In this document: positions 12,701-22,479 of the stretch, one piece after another
Numbering within the stretch: the first letter of the stretch is position 1
Layout: every line of letters begins with the position of its first letter
Source of the DNA: Sarcophilus harrisii
Lineage: Eukaryota > Chordata > Mammalia > Dasyuromorphia > Dasyuridae
DNA length: 64,000 nucleotides
Reading direction: 5' to 3'
Assembly: GCF_902635505.1 (NCBI RefSeq)
Contig: NC_045426.1
Location: 673,043,087-673,107,086, forward strand
Notes under the pieces: model-generated
Databases searched by the model: none
Told to the model about the DNA's origin: nothing
Seen by the model: the letters and a program-made list of their open reading frames with translations, nothing else
Made by a program: the position numbers and the translations under genes

Positions 12701-13521
12701 ATATATTTAAAAGAAAAAGCAAGAAGTACCTAAGGGAAGTTTTGGGTTTCGTGAACAATCCTCTTTTTTTCTGTTCTATTTTTTATATAGAAATATTCAT
12801 TTTAAGGGGCAGCTAGATGGCACAGTGGATAGAGCACCAGCCCTGAAATCAGGAAGACCTGAGTTCAAATTTGACCTCAGATACTTAATACTACCTTGCT
12901 ATGTGACCCTGGACAAGTCACTTAACCCCAACAGCCTCAAGGGGAAAAAAAAGAAATGTTCATTTTACTTGGTGTTTTATTTAAGTTCAGAATACATAAG
13001 TATCTGTCAATAAAAAGTTATTATAATAATAAAAAAGAAAAAAAACAGAATACATAAGTAAATATTTTTAAAGGAACACAGTCATTATGACTTCTAGAAC
13101 TGTTCACTCACTGTCCCCATCAACCTCAAATCTCTCCTTCTGTCTAAAATGCCTTCTTTCTGGCATCCTGGAGCCCCATGTTACTCCCAAGCCCCAGAAG
13201 AAACAAATCAGAGGTTTAAATGAAAGCAGACTAAAGAATCTCTAGGTACCTGCATGTAACCAATAGAAGTATATGGAGAAGGTAGAGACAAATGGATACA
13301 CCCTTAAGCATGGCAAAGGCCCAGATTGCGGGCCTTTAGTTTCCCCTTGCTCCTCTCTTTAGAATCACAACCTCCAAGGAGACATTCCCTGGTCCTCACC
13401 ACCACCACCACCACCACCCCTACTTTTACTCATTGGTGGTACCTGCTGGGGGATCTTTCTTCTTGACCCTCTTCTTGGGGGACAACCCTTGATTTATATA
13501 AATATCCTCGGTCCCTTCCAT
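6735..13521 (-). CDS. MCEMP1: MCEMP1, mast cell-expressed membrane protein 1 (complete, 6 coding exons)
   Basis: Six phase-1-linked exons on the minus strand: 13443-13521, 12160-12267, 9061-9192, 8474-8524, 7034-7147 and 6735-6835. All have AG acceptors and GT donors, and the join gives 194 aa (human about 187). The start MEGTEDIYIN resembles human MEVEEIYKHQ. Exon 2 carries EPDYENI at about residues 36-42, matching human DPDYENI, a tyrosine motif in the presumed cytosolic tail. Exon 3 encodes one membrane segment (about residues 82-105), giving a type II topology. Exons 4-6 encode a coiled-coil-like ectodomain with a conserved WNVS sequon at N123 and another at N147. In human it is a monocyte, neutrophil and mast-cell surface protein of uncertain function. 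The last exon is assigned from phase, acceptor and heptad-like sequence and is the least certain. A candidate polyA signal lies at 6228-6233. RETN lies upstream on the same strand, as in human. Confidence 0.9.
7165..7445 (+). repeat. Old interspersed repeat with internal tandem duplication (MCEMP1 intron)
   Basis: Starts ATTCATTCATTCTAAAAATA, then a 'TATTAAG...ACTGAGTGGTAGGCACT' block common in mammals. The stretch ACAATCCC...AAGGCAACATGTACACAG occurs twice (about 7252-7306 and 7362-7422). Confidence 0.65.
7446..8200. other. Unassigned AT-rich block in MCEMP1 intron 4
   Basis: No exon or named repeat. It reads like transcribed 3' UTR sequence and includes a T9/G11 run at 7980-8010. It could be an old retrocopy fragment of a UTR. 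Confidence 0.35.
8215..8300. repeat. Purine-rich (GA/GACA) low-complexity tract
   Basis: AGAGAGAGACAGACAGAGACAG-type sequence; a second tract lies at 8620-8770. Together they bracket MCEMP1 exon 4. Confidence 0.9.
8620..8770. repeat. Purine-rich (GA/GACA) low-complexity tract
   Basis: Same composition as the tract at 8215, on the upstream side of MCEMP1 exon 4. Open frames here are spurious. Confidence 0.9.
9974..10138 (-). mobile_element. tRNA-headed SINE, antisense, with target duplication
   Basis: Antisense copy ending in the GGTGG-type head (CCACTGCACCACC). GGTACTTATTT flanks it at about 9970 and 10140, a target-site duplication. Confidence 0.85.
11160..11279 (-). other. Exon-like coiled-coil ORF in MCEMP1 intron 2
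   Basis: After an AG at 11280, codons read RIGTLEAQSGQDFLVQLTAE and continue MKTISNILGKRSV, a heptad-like pattern similar in style to MCEMP1 exons 5 and 6. It lies upstream of the membrane exon, its phase (0) does not fit the phase-1 introns of the gene, and no donor follows. Probably a relic or chance. Confidence 0.25.
12807..12946 (+). mobile_element. tRNA-headed SINE with target duplication
   Basis: Starts GGGGCAGCTAGATGGCACAG and ends in an A-rich tail. It is flanked by AGAAATATTCATTTTA / AGAAATGTTCATTTTA. Confidence 0.92.
13400..13420. repeat. (ACC)n microsatellite
   Basis: About seven ACC units, about 20 bp downstream of the MCEMP1 exon 1 donor. Confidence 0.85.
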
Positions 13522-15164
13522 GGTCCTGCCAACAATTGATCTTCCCTGTTTCTGTGGGACTCCACTCTCCCCACCCACACACCCACACAGGAGATGGTGT
13601 CAGAGGATGGATGGAGCAATCATTCAGGATATCTACTGGGGAGAAGTAGAAAAAGAAAGAGGAAGACCTTAGACTCTTGGGACCAAAATGAAGCGACAGA
13701 GGCTTCTCTACCTAAATAGGAGACCTTCTATGACATCTTTGACAATTCAATCTGCAAACACTAATGCCCAGCTTCTTAAACGATCCCTTATGGGGTCTTG
13801 TAACTGAACGTGGGAGTCACAAAATTTCAATTTATTATCAATAAATAATAAATCAGTAAATTTGATTTGTAGATCTATTTTATATACCGATATATCTGGG
13901 GTCACATAAAAATTTTTTTGGCAAAAAAGGGTCACAAGTGAAAAAAATTTTAAAAGCCCTGCTATAGTGATGGAGTTGGGAAACTCACTACTTTCCAAAG
14001 CATCCATTCCACTTTGGGGCAATTTTAATGGCTAGAAAGTTATTAACCCTCTACAACTTTCCTCCATTGTTCCTGGTTCTGCCCTCTGGGACCAAGCATA
14101 GTAAATCCGATATTCCCAAGGCATCATATCATACAGAGTTAGAAATTCTCTAATAGTCAACCCTCTCATTTTACAGATGAGCAAACTGAGTTCCATAAGA
14201 GGAAAAAAACTAATTCAAAGTACTACAAACACAAGAACCTTCAAATATTTGAAGAGAACTATCATATTCCCCTAAGTATTTTCTTATCTTAACTATACAT
14301 CCTTGGTACCTTAAGTAATCTACAGATAGCCTGGTCTCCAGGCCCATCATCATTCCTGGTAGCTTTCCTCCATTTGTCAAAGTCCTTCCTAAAACATGGC
14401 TCTCCAAAGTGAACATAATCCATCAGTTATTAACATTCATTAAGCACCTACTCTGTGTCAGACACCATGCTAAGTGCTGAGGATAAAAAGAAAAGAAAAA
14501 GTAGCTCCTGTCCTTGAAGATAATAATAGCATCTGTCTTCTAGAGCCTATTCCTTCTAGCATTAATAAACTCCCACCTAGTCATACCATTCTCATTTCAT
14601 TGATCATGATGAGTTCTTGTCATGATACAAACCCCATTCCCACTCCCTCATTCCCATCCTCCTCAACTTCACAACATCCCTGAAAGATAGATGCTATTAT
14701 TATCCCCATTTTATAGATGGGGAAACTAAAGCAGGCAAAAGTTTTTACCCAGGGTCACACAGCTAGTAAGTTTCTAAATTGGGATTTGAAGTCATGTCTT
14801 CCTGAGTCAAGATCCATCACGCTATCCTTTGCCCCACCTAGTGGACCCACTACCATTCCTACTACAGATGAAAAAGTATGTTACCACTTATTGATAAAGA
14901 GACAATGAACTCAGTGCAGAATAAGATGTATTCCTTTTTGGATATGGCCAATATAAGGATTTCTCTTTTTTTATCTGAGAGTACATATTTATCGTAAGGA
15001 TCATTTTCTTTTCTTTTTTCTTTTTTTCCAGTGGGGAGAGTGGGCAGGATAAGAAGGAGAAAAGAAATAGGTTTTTGTTCATTAAGAAAAAATTTTAACT
15101 TATCTGTTATCCCCCTTACACGAGGGAACCAAGACCCTTTCTCTTATTAAATGGTTGATTATTA
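13522..15164. other. Intergenic, MCEMP1 5' flank
   Basis: 13522-13740 should hold the MCEMP1 promoter, but no motif stands out. 14165-14200 and 14690-14850 carry MIR/THER1 core pieces (GGTCACACAGCTAGTAAG). 14420-14500 is an old 'CATTAAGCACCTACTCTGTG' repeat. No gene seen. Confidence 0.5.
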
Positions 15165-15800
15165 TCCTTTGTTCTTGAAGAGGACCCAATTGACATCACT
15201 ACATAAGAATCAAATTAGTATGTCTGATATGGCTAATCAGACCAGGACAAGCCAGGAATGCTCTGCCATATATCAGACACAAATGGTCCCTACGAACATT
15301 TTGAGTTGACTCTCTAACTTGGCACATTTCATGTTTCTTTTGAGCTAATTCAATTCCGTTTTGCTCGTAGAGCACAGCACCTTCTCTGATGAGGGCACGC
15401 CATGCTGGATGATCCTGTGCCATTGTCTCCCCTGTCACACAATCAATTCTAAAGTTCTTAAGAGAGACTTTGAGAATGTCTTTGTATTGCTTTTTCTAAC
15501 CACCCTGTGAGCACTTGCCCTGTGTGAGCTCTCCATAAAATAGTCCTTTTGGCACACGTACATTTGGCACTGGAACAATTGGCCAGAGTTGCGCTCTCTG
15601 CAGTAGAATTTGAATGTTTGGCAGTTTAGTTTGAGAAAGAATCTTATCAGCCAGGTGATCTTCGGAATTTTCCCAAGACAATTCAAATGGAAGTGATTCA
15701 GTTTCCCGGCACTGGGCTGGTATGCCGTCCAGGTTTCACAAGCACACAACAATGAAGTCAACACAACGCTCTGCTCTGTAGACCTTCAGTTTAATAGTCA
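15165..15800 (-). mobile_element. RTE LINE, C-terminal ORF and tail, antisense
   Basis: Minus-strand reading gives LLCACETWTAYQPSAGKLNH, LFYGELTQGKCSQGG and AQDHPAWRALIREGAVLYEQ, the typical RTE ORF C-terminal signature. It is degraded. Confidence 0.88.
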
Positions 15801-16315
15801 GTCGAAAATCTCTCCTCTCCCACACTTACTAAGTAAGGAAATGGATACACTCAAGATATTCACAAAATAAGTAGAAAGTAACCTCACAGGGGAAAGCTCT
15901 AACATCAAGGCAGACTGGGGAAAGTCTTCTGCAGAGCAGCTAACACTTGAAAGAAAATAGGAGCAAAACCAATGAAATTAGTCAATGCAAAGGTAAGGAG
16001 ATGCAAGGTGGACATCGTCCATGTATGAATTTGTTTTACTTGCTATAACTATTTGTTATCAGGGAGGAAGACATTTATTTGGAGGGGTGACAGAATTATA
16101 GGAGAGCAGTAGGTGATTAGTGATAATGTTATCAAAAAAGAAAAGAAAAAAGTATCAGTGACACATAAGAACATACTTTTAAAAAGGCTTAAATTTATAA
16201 GCAGACAGGCAAGGAAGGCAATGTGCTGTTATTACTGAGTTATCTACTATATTCATTAAAAACAAAGCTGTATATAAGAGATGTAGGTGTCATATACAAC
16301 CCTTTTCTTGTTCTT
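15801..16315. other. Unassigned intergenic sequence
   Basis: AT-rich, with no exon signal or clear repeat. Confidence 0.4.
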
Positions 16316-16472
16316 TTTTTGATTTGTTTGTTTTGCTGAGGCAATTAGGATTAAGTGACTTGCCCAGCGTCACACAGCTAGGAAGTGTTAAGTGTCTGAG
16401 GCCTGATTTGAATTCAGGTCCTCCTGACTTCAAGGCTGATGCTCTATCCACTGTGCCATCTAGCTGCCTCTC
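16316..16472 (-). mobile_element. tRNA-headed SINE, antisense, with target duplication
   Basis: Antisense copy ending CTGTGCCATCTAGCTGCC. It is flanked by TCTTGTTCTTT on both sides (about 16305 and 16475). Confidence 0.9.
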
Positions 16473-16854
16473 TTCTTGTTCTTTATATGCAGAAATATTC
16501 ATTATTTGTTGATGAAAAGAAAAAAATTTAAACAGAAACAAATTTAAATCATATTTGGGTAAATTCTTTGGATCTATGCTGAGAAAGGATAAGACTGACC
16601 TTACAAGTGGCAAATGAGCAAAAAGAGTTACAATGGAGGTGTACATGATCCCTGACCATTCCTCATAGAGAGTCTTAGAGAAAGAGACTGCTATGTCCTG
16701 CTTTCTGGAAAGAGAAGAGAAAGAACTAGGTCTATCTATCCCTTTAAAAGCTACTGAGGAAAAACTCTTCATGGCTCAACTAAAAAAAGAATTGCTTCAC
16801 CATCTCAAAGCCCCAGGTTCTTTAAATGTTGAACCAAAATGTATGTTGTTCACC

Positions 16855-17628
16855 AGAAATAGGGTTAGGTGAATTGCATATCCAATTTCTTGATCTGTTC
16901 TTTCTCTCCTTTATTGATGTGGTAGAGATATAAATTTTCCTCTAGGTCCTGTTTGACTGCTTATATATTGTCTCATTTTTATCATTATTTTTAATAAAAT
17001 AATTGTTTCTGTGATTTGTTATTTGATCCATTCATTCTTTATGATTAGGTTATTTAGTTTCTAATTAATTTTCATTCTATGCTTCAAAAGCATTTTATTA
17101 GTGTAACTTTTATTGCATTATAGTCAACTTGGTACTAGAAATGCTAGCTTTAGCTATATAAATGAGAAAAAGAAATCGAAAGAATAAAAAATAGGCAAAA
17201 GGAAACAAATTACCATTTTTTTGCAGATGATATGATGATATACTTAGAGAACCCTAGAAATCAACTAAAAAACTAGATGAAACAATTAACAACAGCAAGA
17301 AAAGTTGCAGCATATGAAAGAAACCCTCACAAATCATCACCATTTCTATAAGTACTGACCGAAAAGGAAAATAATAATTGCTGGAGGGCATGTGGGAAAA
17401 TAGTTACACTAATACATTGTTGATGGAGCAATGAACTAATCAAACGATTCTGGAGACCAATTGAAACTATACCCAAAGGGTTGTAAAATGGTGTGTGCCC
17501 TTGCCTCAGCAATGTTACTGCTAGGTCTGTACTCCCAGGAGAGTTTTTAAAAGAAGAAAAAGAAATTACATGTACAAAAATATTTATAGCAGCTCTTTGG
17601 ATGGTAGCAGAGAATTCGAAACTGAGAG
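16855..17628 (+). mobile_element. L1 with inverted 5' part (left block)
   Basis: 16855-17135 matches L1 ORF2 in antisense. At about 17136 the orientation flips and the RT region runs on the plus strand (FADDMMIYLENPRNQLK). An inverted upstream segment joined to a direct downstream segment is the known product of twin priming. The element continues at 18215 after an LTR insertion. Confidence 0.8.
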
Positions 17629-18214
17629 TGATATAAACTGAGATTTTGGGGGGGGGGAAATGACAGGGGTGAACCCTGAAACTTCCCCCTTCTGGGAAGT
17701 TCCTGAGTCTCAAACTCTCCTTTGAAAGAGGCCCACCCTCAGGGAGCCCAGTTGGGTGGTCTTACTCATTTGGAGAGCATGGCAAGGGACATGGTGGCAC
17801 CCTCTATTGAGTTGAAGATTAGTCCAAAACTACTCCCAGTAGCTCAAACTCCCAAGATAAGTAATCTCTTTTCAATTGGAGATCTAGGCCTGGGGCATTG
17901 TCAACATTGAGTGAATCTAATTTTTGAATTGAAGCCCCAAGCCTCAGATGGCTAATTAAAGATAACTCTGAATCCCGAATCTTTGCAGACGTCCTAAACA
18001 GGACCATGCCCACTGTTGAAGATAGTCTCTTCTCACCATAACCCACCTTTGCTTATTCCTTGCCAACTAAGAAGGCTGACTTCCTAGCAAGCTACCTTCT
18101 CAGTGGAAATAAATCCCTTTTTGCCACGCAGATTTCAGGTTTGCGAATTCTTTCACATAAGACCTGCGGCTCCGACCACAGGGGATCTCCCACCCCAATT
18201 CTCCCATCTCATCA
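17629..18214 (+). mobile_element. Solo LTR, class I-type ERV, fossil (copy A)
   Basis: 586 bp, TGATATAAACTG... to ...CATCTCATCA, with AATAAA at about 18107. It sits inside the L1, between ACTGAGAG and AGGGTATG. A short AGAG/AGGG repeat at the edges suggests a 4-bp target duplication. Related to copy B. Confidence 0.78.
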
Positions 18215-18644
18215 AGGGTATGCACATGATTTGAGGAATGGTTGAACAACTTATGGTATATGATTATGATGGGATGCTATTGTAATGTAAGAAATGATAC
18301 AGGGAATGGTTTCAGAAAAACCTGGGAAGTTTTACATGACCCAATTGCAAAGTAAAAAACAGAACCAGAGAACAGCATAGATAGTAGCAGCAATATTTTA
18401 ATAATAATTAACTGTAAAAGACTTAACAACTCTGATCAGTACAATAAGTCATGACAATTCTAAAGCACTCAAGATGAAATCCACCTTCCAAAAGAGATCT
18501 GATGCACTCTGAGTGCAGATTGAAGCATGTTTTTTCCTTTTTCTATAGTTTTCTTATTTTGTTTTTTGCAACATGGATAATGTAAAATTGTGTTTTGTAT
18601 GACTACACACGTATAATAAGTATTGTATTCCCTGCCTCCTCAAT

Positions 18645-18675
<31 letters not shown>

Positions 18676-18705
18676 TGGAACTGAAAATAAAATTTGACAC
18701 ATTTA
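18215..18705 (+). mobile_element. L1 3' end (right block of the L1 at 16855)
   Basis: Resumes the L1 ORF2 C-terminus (TTTGAGGAATGGTTGAAC) and the 3' UTR. A (GA)n tract lies at 18647-18670. Confidence 0.78.
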
Positions 18706-19165
18706 GTGGTTTTACTGAATAGGTGTTTTGTCTTCATCCTACTCTGTATTGTTTAAACACTCAGAGTCCATGTCTTCTGGCAAATTTAGCCGATGTTTAG
18801 ATCTATCTTATCGTAGTAATAGTCTCCTTTAGGAAGTGCTGTAAGAACTTCAAGGAGCACCTGCCACAGGTCAGCAAGGACTAAGAGATGAAGGATCTCA
18901 TGAAATTACCTCTTAAGTGGGAAATGGGTATCTTGAGATCATTTTTTGGTCACCTAACCATATGGAAAAAGACACAAAGCAGAAGAGGCTGTTAAGGCCC
19001 TAAGATTCTTACTCAGGCTCATGTAGGTGGGCATTTTATCTAGCTTCTATGTTCAAACAGCCACCATAAGTGCTAGGAGGGACAGAGGAGCATTATGGTC
19101 TCCCCAAAAGGTACATTTAATATTTCTACGTTTCTGTATTTGTTTATAAGGTTTTTACATCCTAA
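18706..19165. other. Unassigned intergenic sequence
   Basis: No exon and no repeat I can name. Confidence 0.4.
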
Positions 19166-19699
19166 TGATGTAAGCTGTGTCCCCTTTAATCTTTGGGGGG
19201 AAAGGGTTGGAAAGGAATCTGTGGGGGAAGAGTAATTCAGGGTCTCAAACCCTCCCAGCCTCTGGAAGGGACCACACATCCATTCATGATAAATAATCTC
19301 ATTCAATTGGAGATCTTGGCCAGTGGCATAATCACCACCTTCTATTGAATGGAAAAATTAGCCCTTAATCACCTCAGCTTCAAACCTCGGAAGGCTAATA
19401 AAAGGCAACTCTGAACCCCAAATCTTTGCTATTTGCCCTTCTGGACTTAGCCCACTGATGAAGATATTTTCTTCTTAGTGTAAACTCATTTTTGCAATAG
19501 TCCTAACAGGACCTTGCCCACTAAGAAAGCTGTCTTCTTAGTGTACTGTTTTCTTAGTGAAAATAAATCCATTCTTTGCCACAAACCTCACACCTGTATT
19601 TATTGGAGTTTGCAAATTTTTCACAAAACCTGTGCAACTGGCCAAGGGAGTCCCATTGCTGTTAGGGGATCTCTTACCCTCAATTCTCACACCTCATCA
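19166..19699 (+). mobile_element. Solo LTR, class I-type ERV, fossil (copy B)
   Basis: 534 bp, TGATGTAAGCTG... to ...ACCTCATCA, flanked by a perfect 4-bp duplication CTAA. It is of the same family as copy A but clearly diverged, so not young. Confidence 0.82.
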
Positions 19700-19714
19700 C
19701 TAATACATGCTCAG

Positions 19715-22400
19715 TTTTGGTGAAGATGAAAATTTGATATATTTCTTTCTATTTCTACTCACTATTTTCCAGAGGTCTATCATATCTAACTTTTCTAAAG
19801 TTTTTTTGATCTCCTTAACTTCTGGGAGGGATAAATTGAGAATCACACCTTAGCATAGTTTTACTATCCTATAATCCTCCCATAACTATTTTTTATTTAT
19901 TTAAATTTAAATTTTTTTATTTTTAATTTTAAATTATTATTTGTTTTAATTTAATTTTCCTTTAAGAATTTGAATGCTATATCATTTGGTGCATATATAT
20001 TCAGTATTGATATGAACTCATTGTCTATGGCACCTTTTAGCAAAATAGAGTGTCCCTGATTATTTATTGTAATTAAACTTATTTTTGCTTTTACTTTGTC
20101 CAAGGCTAGCAATCCTTGTCTTTTTTTAGTTAAGATGAAACAGAATAGATTATGCTCTAGGACCTTATTTTAACTCTATGTGTATTTTTTTCTCTTTTGA
20201 GTGACTCTTTTGTAAACTACATATTGTTGAATTCTATTTTCCAATCTATTCTGCTATCCTCTTTAAATTTTATGGGCAAGTTATCTCAATCACTTTCTGT
20301 TATAATCACTACCTGTATTTCCCTCCATCCTATTCTCTTACACTTATTCTTTTCTTTTTTATTCTCTGATTAGTATATTTTACTCCTATTTGTCCTCCTT
20401 AATCTATCCTTCTTATCCCACCCCTTTCTCTTGGCTCCTTCCTCTCTTACTTCCCTGAGAGATAAGATGAATTTCCATGCCAAATTATCTTTGTATATAT
20501 ATCCTTCTCTCTTTCAGATGAGAGTGAAGTTCAAACATTATCCAGTCCTCACCCCCCTTAGCCATTCCATTATATAAGTTCTTTGCACACCTCCTTTACG
20601 TGAGATCATTTTATGTTATGGGCCAACACTCTGAAACAAGAATTCTTATAAGTTGTTAAGTTAGTGGAAAGGATAAAGAATGATTATCTACTTTAGCATG
20701 GTGATTAATAGTTCTCTAGTTCAGTACATATATTTAGTACTTAATATAGTTCCACAAGATTGACACCTATTCTACAAGATTCACACCTATGATAATGTAA
20801 TTATCATAGAGTATATAACAGTCAGCAGAGACTCAGAGACAGATTCATTCCTTTGTCCACCTTTGTGGTGGCTGGAGGCTGAAGCACAAGCCCTCGGATT
20901 CAGAGCCAGATTCATTCACTTCATCTCACACCACCATGGTGGCTGGCCTCCTGCATTTCCTCCACTGAGACCAAGGCCCATCTGAAGGCTCTCAAGAAAG
21001 CTAGCTGGACCCAGGCAAGGAAACAAGACTTTGAAGGAGACAATAAAGAATTTGGACTTTAACACCTGGCTATTCTTGTGGTGCTTACTCAACTGAAATG
21101 AAGGCTGCTTCAAAGACCTTCAGAAAACCAAACAAGAACATTACATTTTAGTGCCTGAATGTGGGACTAAGGACTTACATCTGTGACCCAGAAATTAGGG
21201 TGAGTACAAAAACAGACAAGAAGGAAGCTTTGTTAAGGACTAAAGTAGTGTTTCAGCTAAAATGGGACAAATGTTTAGAAAAGGAGCCTTTTCCACATTA
21301 GATCCAGATGAGTGGAAATTAACAGGAGAGCAATTAAGTGAATATTACAATGATAATGGCCCTGATTCAATTCCTAAAGAAACACTCTAAACATACAATT
21401 TAATACAATTGGCTTTAGGAAATTATATAAGTTATAGAATAAGGGAAAAAAAGGAAGTGCAGGAGGGGGAGGATACTGATTAACTAGGTGAAAAGGATGA
21501 AGAATTAGACAAAAAAGGAGTTAAATACAATTCTGATGAAATTAAGGAATGTGGTGGTAGGTTCCTCCTTAGCTTCTCCACTGAAACCAAGACTCCAGAA
21601 GGCCTCTAAGAAAACTAGCCCAGGCCCCAGGCAAGGAAACTAGATTGTAAAGGAGCTAATAAAGGATTTGGACTTTAACACCTGGCTATTCTTGTGGTGA
21701 TTAATCTGCTGAAAGAAAGCTGCTCCAAGACCTCCAGAAAGCTAACAAGACCATTACAATTTTATGCATTCTTCTCACTTCCCCTTTCTCGAATTGCATC
21801 CCACTTTCTCACAATTTTATTCTGTTTTTGAGAACAGTCCAATATAATAGACTCATAATCTGTGGCATCTGTCAAAAAAGACTTCTCTAACTGACCTAAT
21901 GAAGATACAATTGTTAAGCATTACATGTATCATCTTTGCCTATAGGAATGTAAACAGTTTAACATTGTTTAATCTCACATGACTTCTCACTCATATTTAT
22001 CTTTATATTTCTGTTGAATCTTCTGTTTGAAGATCAGATTTCCATTCATCTCTGATCTTTTCATCAGAAAAGTCTTCTATTTAATTAAATAGAATTCTTC
22101 TATTTAATTAAATATCTATGTTTTTAATCTTGTAGGATTTTACTCAGTTTTGATGGGTAGGTTGTTCTTGGTTATAATTGTAATTCCTTTGTCTTCCAGA
22201 ATATCATATTCTAAGCCCTCTGCTCCTTTATCATAGTAACTGCTTTATTTTGTGTAATTCTAACAGTTGCTCCATGGTATTTGAATTATTCCTTCCTGCA
22301 TACTTGTAATGTTTTTCTTTCACCTGGGGGTGCTGGATTTTGACTATGATATGCAAATCATGTAAAACATATTTCTTTGTTAGTCATGTTGGAAAAGAAG
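19715..22400 (-). mobile_element. L1 block, antisense, interrupted by an ERV
   Basis: Antisense L1 ORF2 and upstream sequence, for example TATTTCTTTCTATTTCTACTC and AAGAATTTGAATGCTATATC. An ERV fills 20614-21758. Confidence 0.8.
20614..21758 (+). mobile_element. Class II-type ERV, internally deleted, fossil
   Basis: A 5' LTR (20614-21145, TGTTATGG...TTACA), then a degenerate lysine-tRNA-type primer site just after it, then a short gag start (from about 21260). The 3' part of the second LTR follows (about 21550-21758). A perfect 6-bp target duplication ATTTTA (20608-20613, 21759-21764) marks the integration into the L1. It is broken. The two LTRs look roughly 15-20% different by eye, so it is old. 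Confidence 0.85.
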
Positions 22401-22479
22401 GAACAGACCAAAAAGAAAAACCAAAAAAGAAAAAAACTCCCCCTTCCCCCAAAAAAGAAAGAAAGAAAGTAAAAATAAT

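Noticed and set aside
12807-12946. tRNA gene at the head of this and other SINEs
   Set aside because: The A/B-box-like heads belong to tRNA-derived SINEs with tails and target duplications, and no cloverleaf is intact.
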